29,980 bases of DNA from a virus. The DNA lies in the IMG/VR virus record IMGVR_UViG_3300021964_000334, positions 1 to 29,980 of that record; one strand, 5' to 3'. The notes below the pieces were generated by a model. That model did not search any database and was not told where the DNA came from. It saw only the letters and a list, made by a program, of their open reading frames with translations. A program made the translations under genes and the position numbers. Shown here piece by piece: positions 29,743 through 29,980 of this stretch; within the stretch, counting starts at the first letter, position 1; each line of letters starts with the position of its first letter.

Positions 29743-29980
29743 GTAACTTAATAAAATACTCCGCATCTACTAATGCCAAAGGCTTAGTGTTATTTCGTTT
29801 TATTATAACCAAAGGTTCATAATCTTTACAGTTGCTACATGATTGTTCGTATGCCTTCCAAACATTAACTGCTTGTTGGTTTTTGCATTCTATTGAATAG
29901 GGGAATTGTTTGCGGGACTGAACGCCCATAATGATATCTTCGCCAGACGATCCCATAGGGCGTGATTCTAAATCTTCTTT
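29720..29980 (-). CDS. Nuclease-like protein, start cut by window edge
   Basis: The frame remains open to the right edge (KEDLESRPMGSSGEDIIMGV), so the ATG at 29956 is probably not the start and the gene is truncated. The visible part has GSSGEDI, FPYSIECKNQQAVNVWKA and PLVIIKRNNTKPLAL. These are the spacing and residues of a small PD-(D/E)XK fold (acid, then E-x-K) found in phage proteins next to late genes. It may resolve or trim packaged DNA. The enzyme assignment is inference. Confidence 0.6.
   Translation of the reverse strand, partial: KEDLESRPMGSSGEDIIMGVQSRKQFPYSIECKNQQAVNVWKAYEQSCSNCKDYEPLVIIKRNNTKPLALVDAEYFIKLHEQRTEV

Noticed and set aside
1-29980. tRNA genes, insertion sequences, reverse transcriptase/DGR, phage RNA polymerase
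   Set aside because: I searched by eye and found no cloverleaf, transposase, RT motif or single-subunit RNA polymerase; missing segments outside the window could still hold them.

Overview
The window is 30 kb of an AT-rich double-stranded DNA tailed phage. It resembles uncultured marine phages and pelagiphage-type podoviruses; the host cannot be read from the sequence. Three things point to a short-tailed virion. The major capsid protein is of the SU10 type with an SU10/P22-gp4-like adaptor. Several large candidate ejection or tail proteins lie beside them. No tape-measure or tail-tube gene is visible. Portal, DNA polymerase, RNA polymerase and integrase are not seen, but both ends cut through genes (terL at base 1, a nuclease-like gene at base 29980), so part of the genome is missing.

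Layout from left to right. 1-2112 (minus): terL, cut at the left edge, and terS, separated by an unusual 202-bp gap with two 22-bp-phased dyads and GC-rich short repeats. 2269-5551 (plus): about 16 tightly coupled small genes, probably the early host-takeover or anti-defence block, almost all without recognisable function. 5598-12162 (minus): the DNA module. In transcription order it holds a small HTH protein, a DUF2800/Cas4-like nuclease, a coiled-coil protein, a Sak4-like RecA-fold ATPase, a DUF669 SSB-like protein, a zinc-finger protein, a TOPRIM primase-AAA helicase, a methylase-like protein, a chain of micro-genes and a winged-helix protein. A three-copy 22-bp iteron-like array lies just upstream of the winged-helix gene and two DnaA-box-like sites lie inside it. 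12250-12725 (plus): a DUF3310 gene and a small companion. 12736-29980 (minus): the late block. In transcription order it runs nuclease-like protein, small membrane and basic proteins, 3-TM holin, M15 endolysin, repeat protein, scaffold, capsid, terminator, adaptor, fibres and tail proteins, and three large proteins that are candidate ejection proteins.

How it may work together: the winged-helix protein could bind the iterons and recruit host DnaA, the phage primase-helicase could load, and host DNA polymerase would synthesise. DUF669, Sak4 and the Cas4-like nuclease would supply recombination. Concatemers would be packaged by TerS/TerL, perhaps from a site near the terS-terL gap.

The most unusual signals are: (a) the iteron/DnaA-box origin candidate; (b) a GC-rich motif (core GCACG/CGTGC, decamer CGCACGAGCG) counted by eye about 38 times in the first 9.7 kb and about 3 times in the remaining 20 kb, and read in different frames, which argues for DNA-level selection; (c) the phased dyads in the terS-terL gap; and (d) a tail protein made of eleven exact 20-residue repeats.
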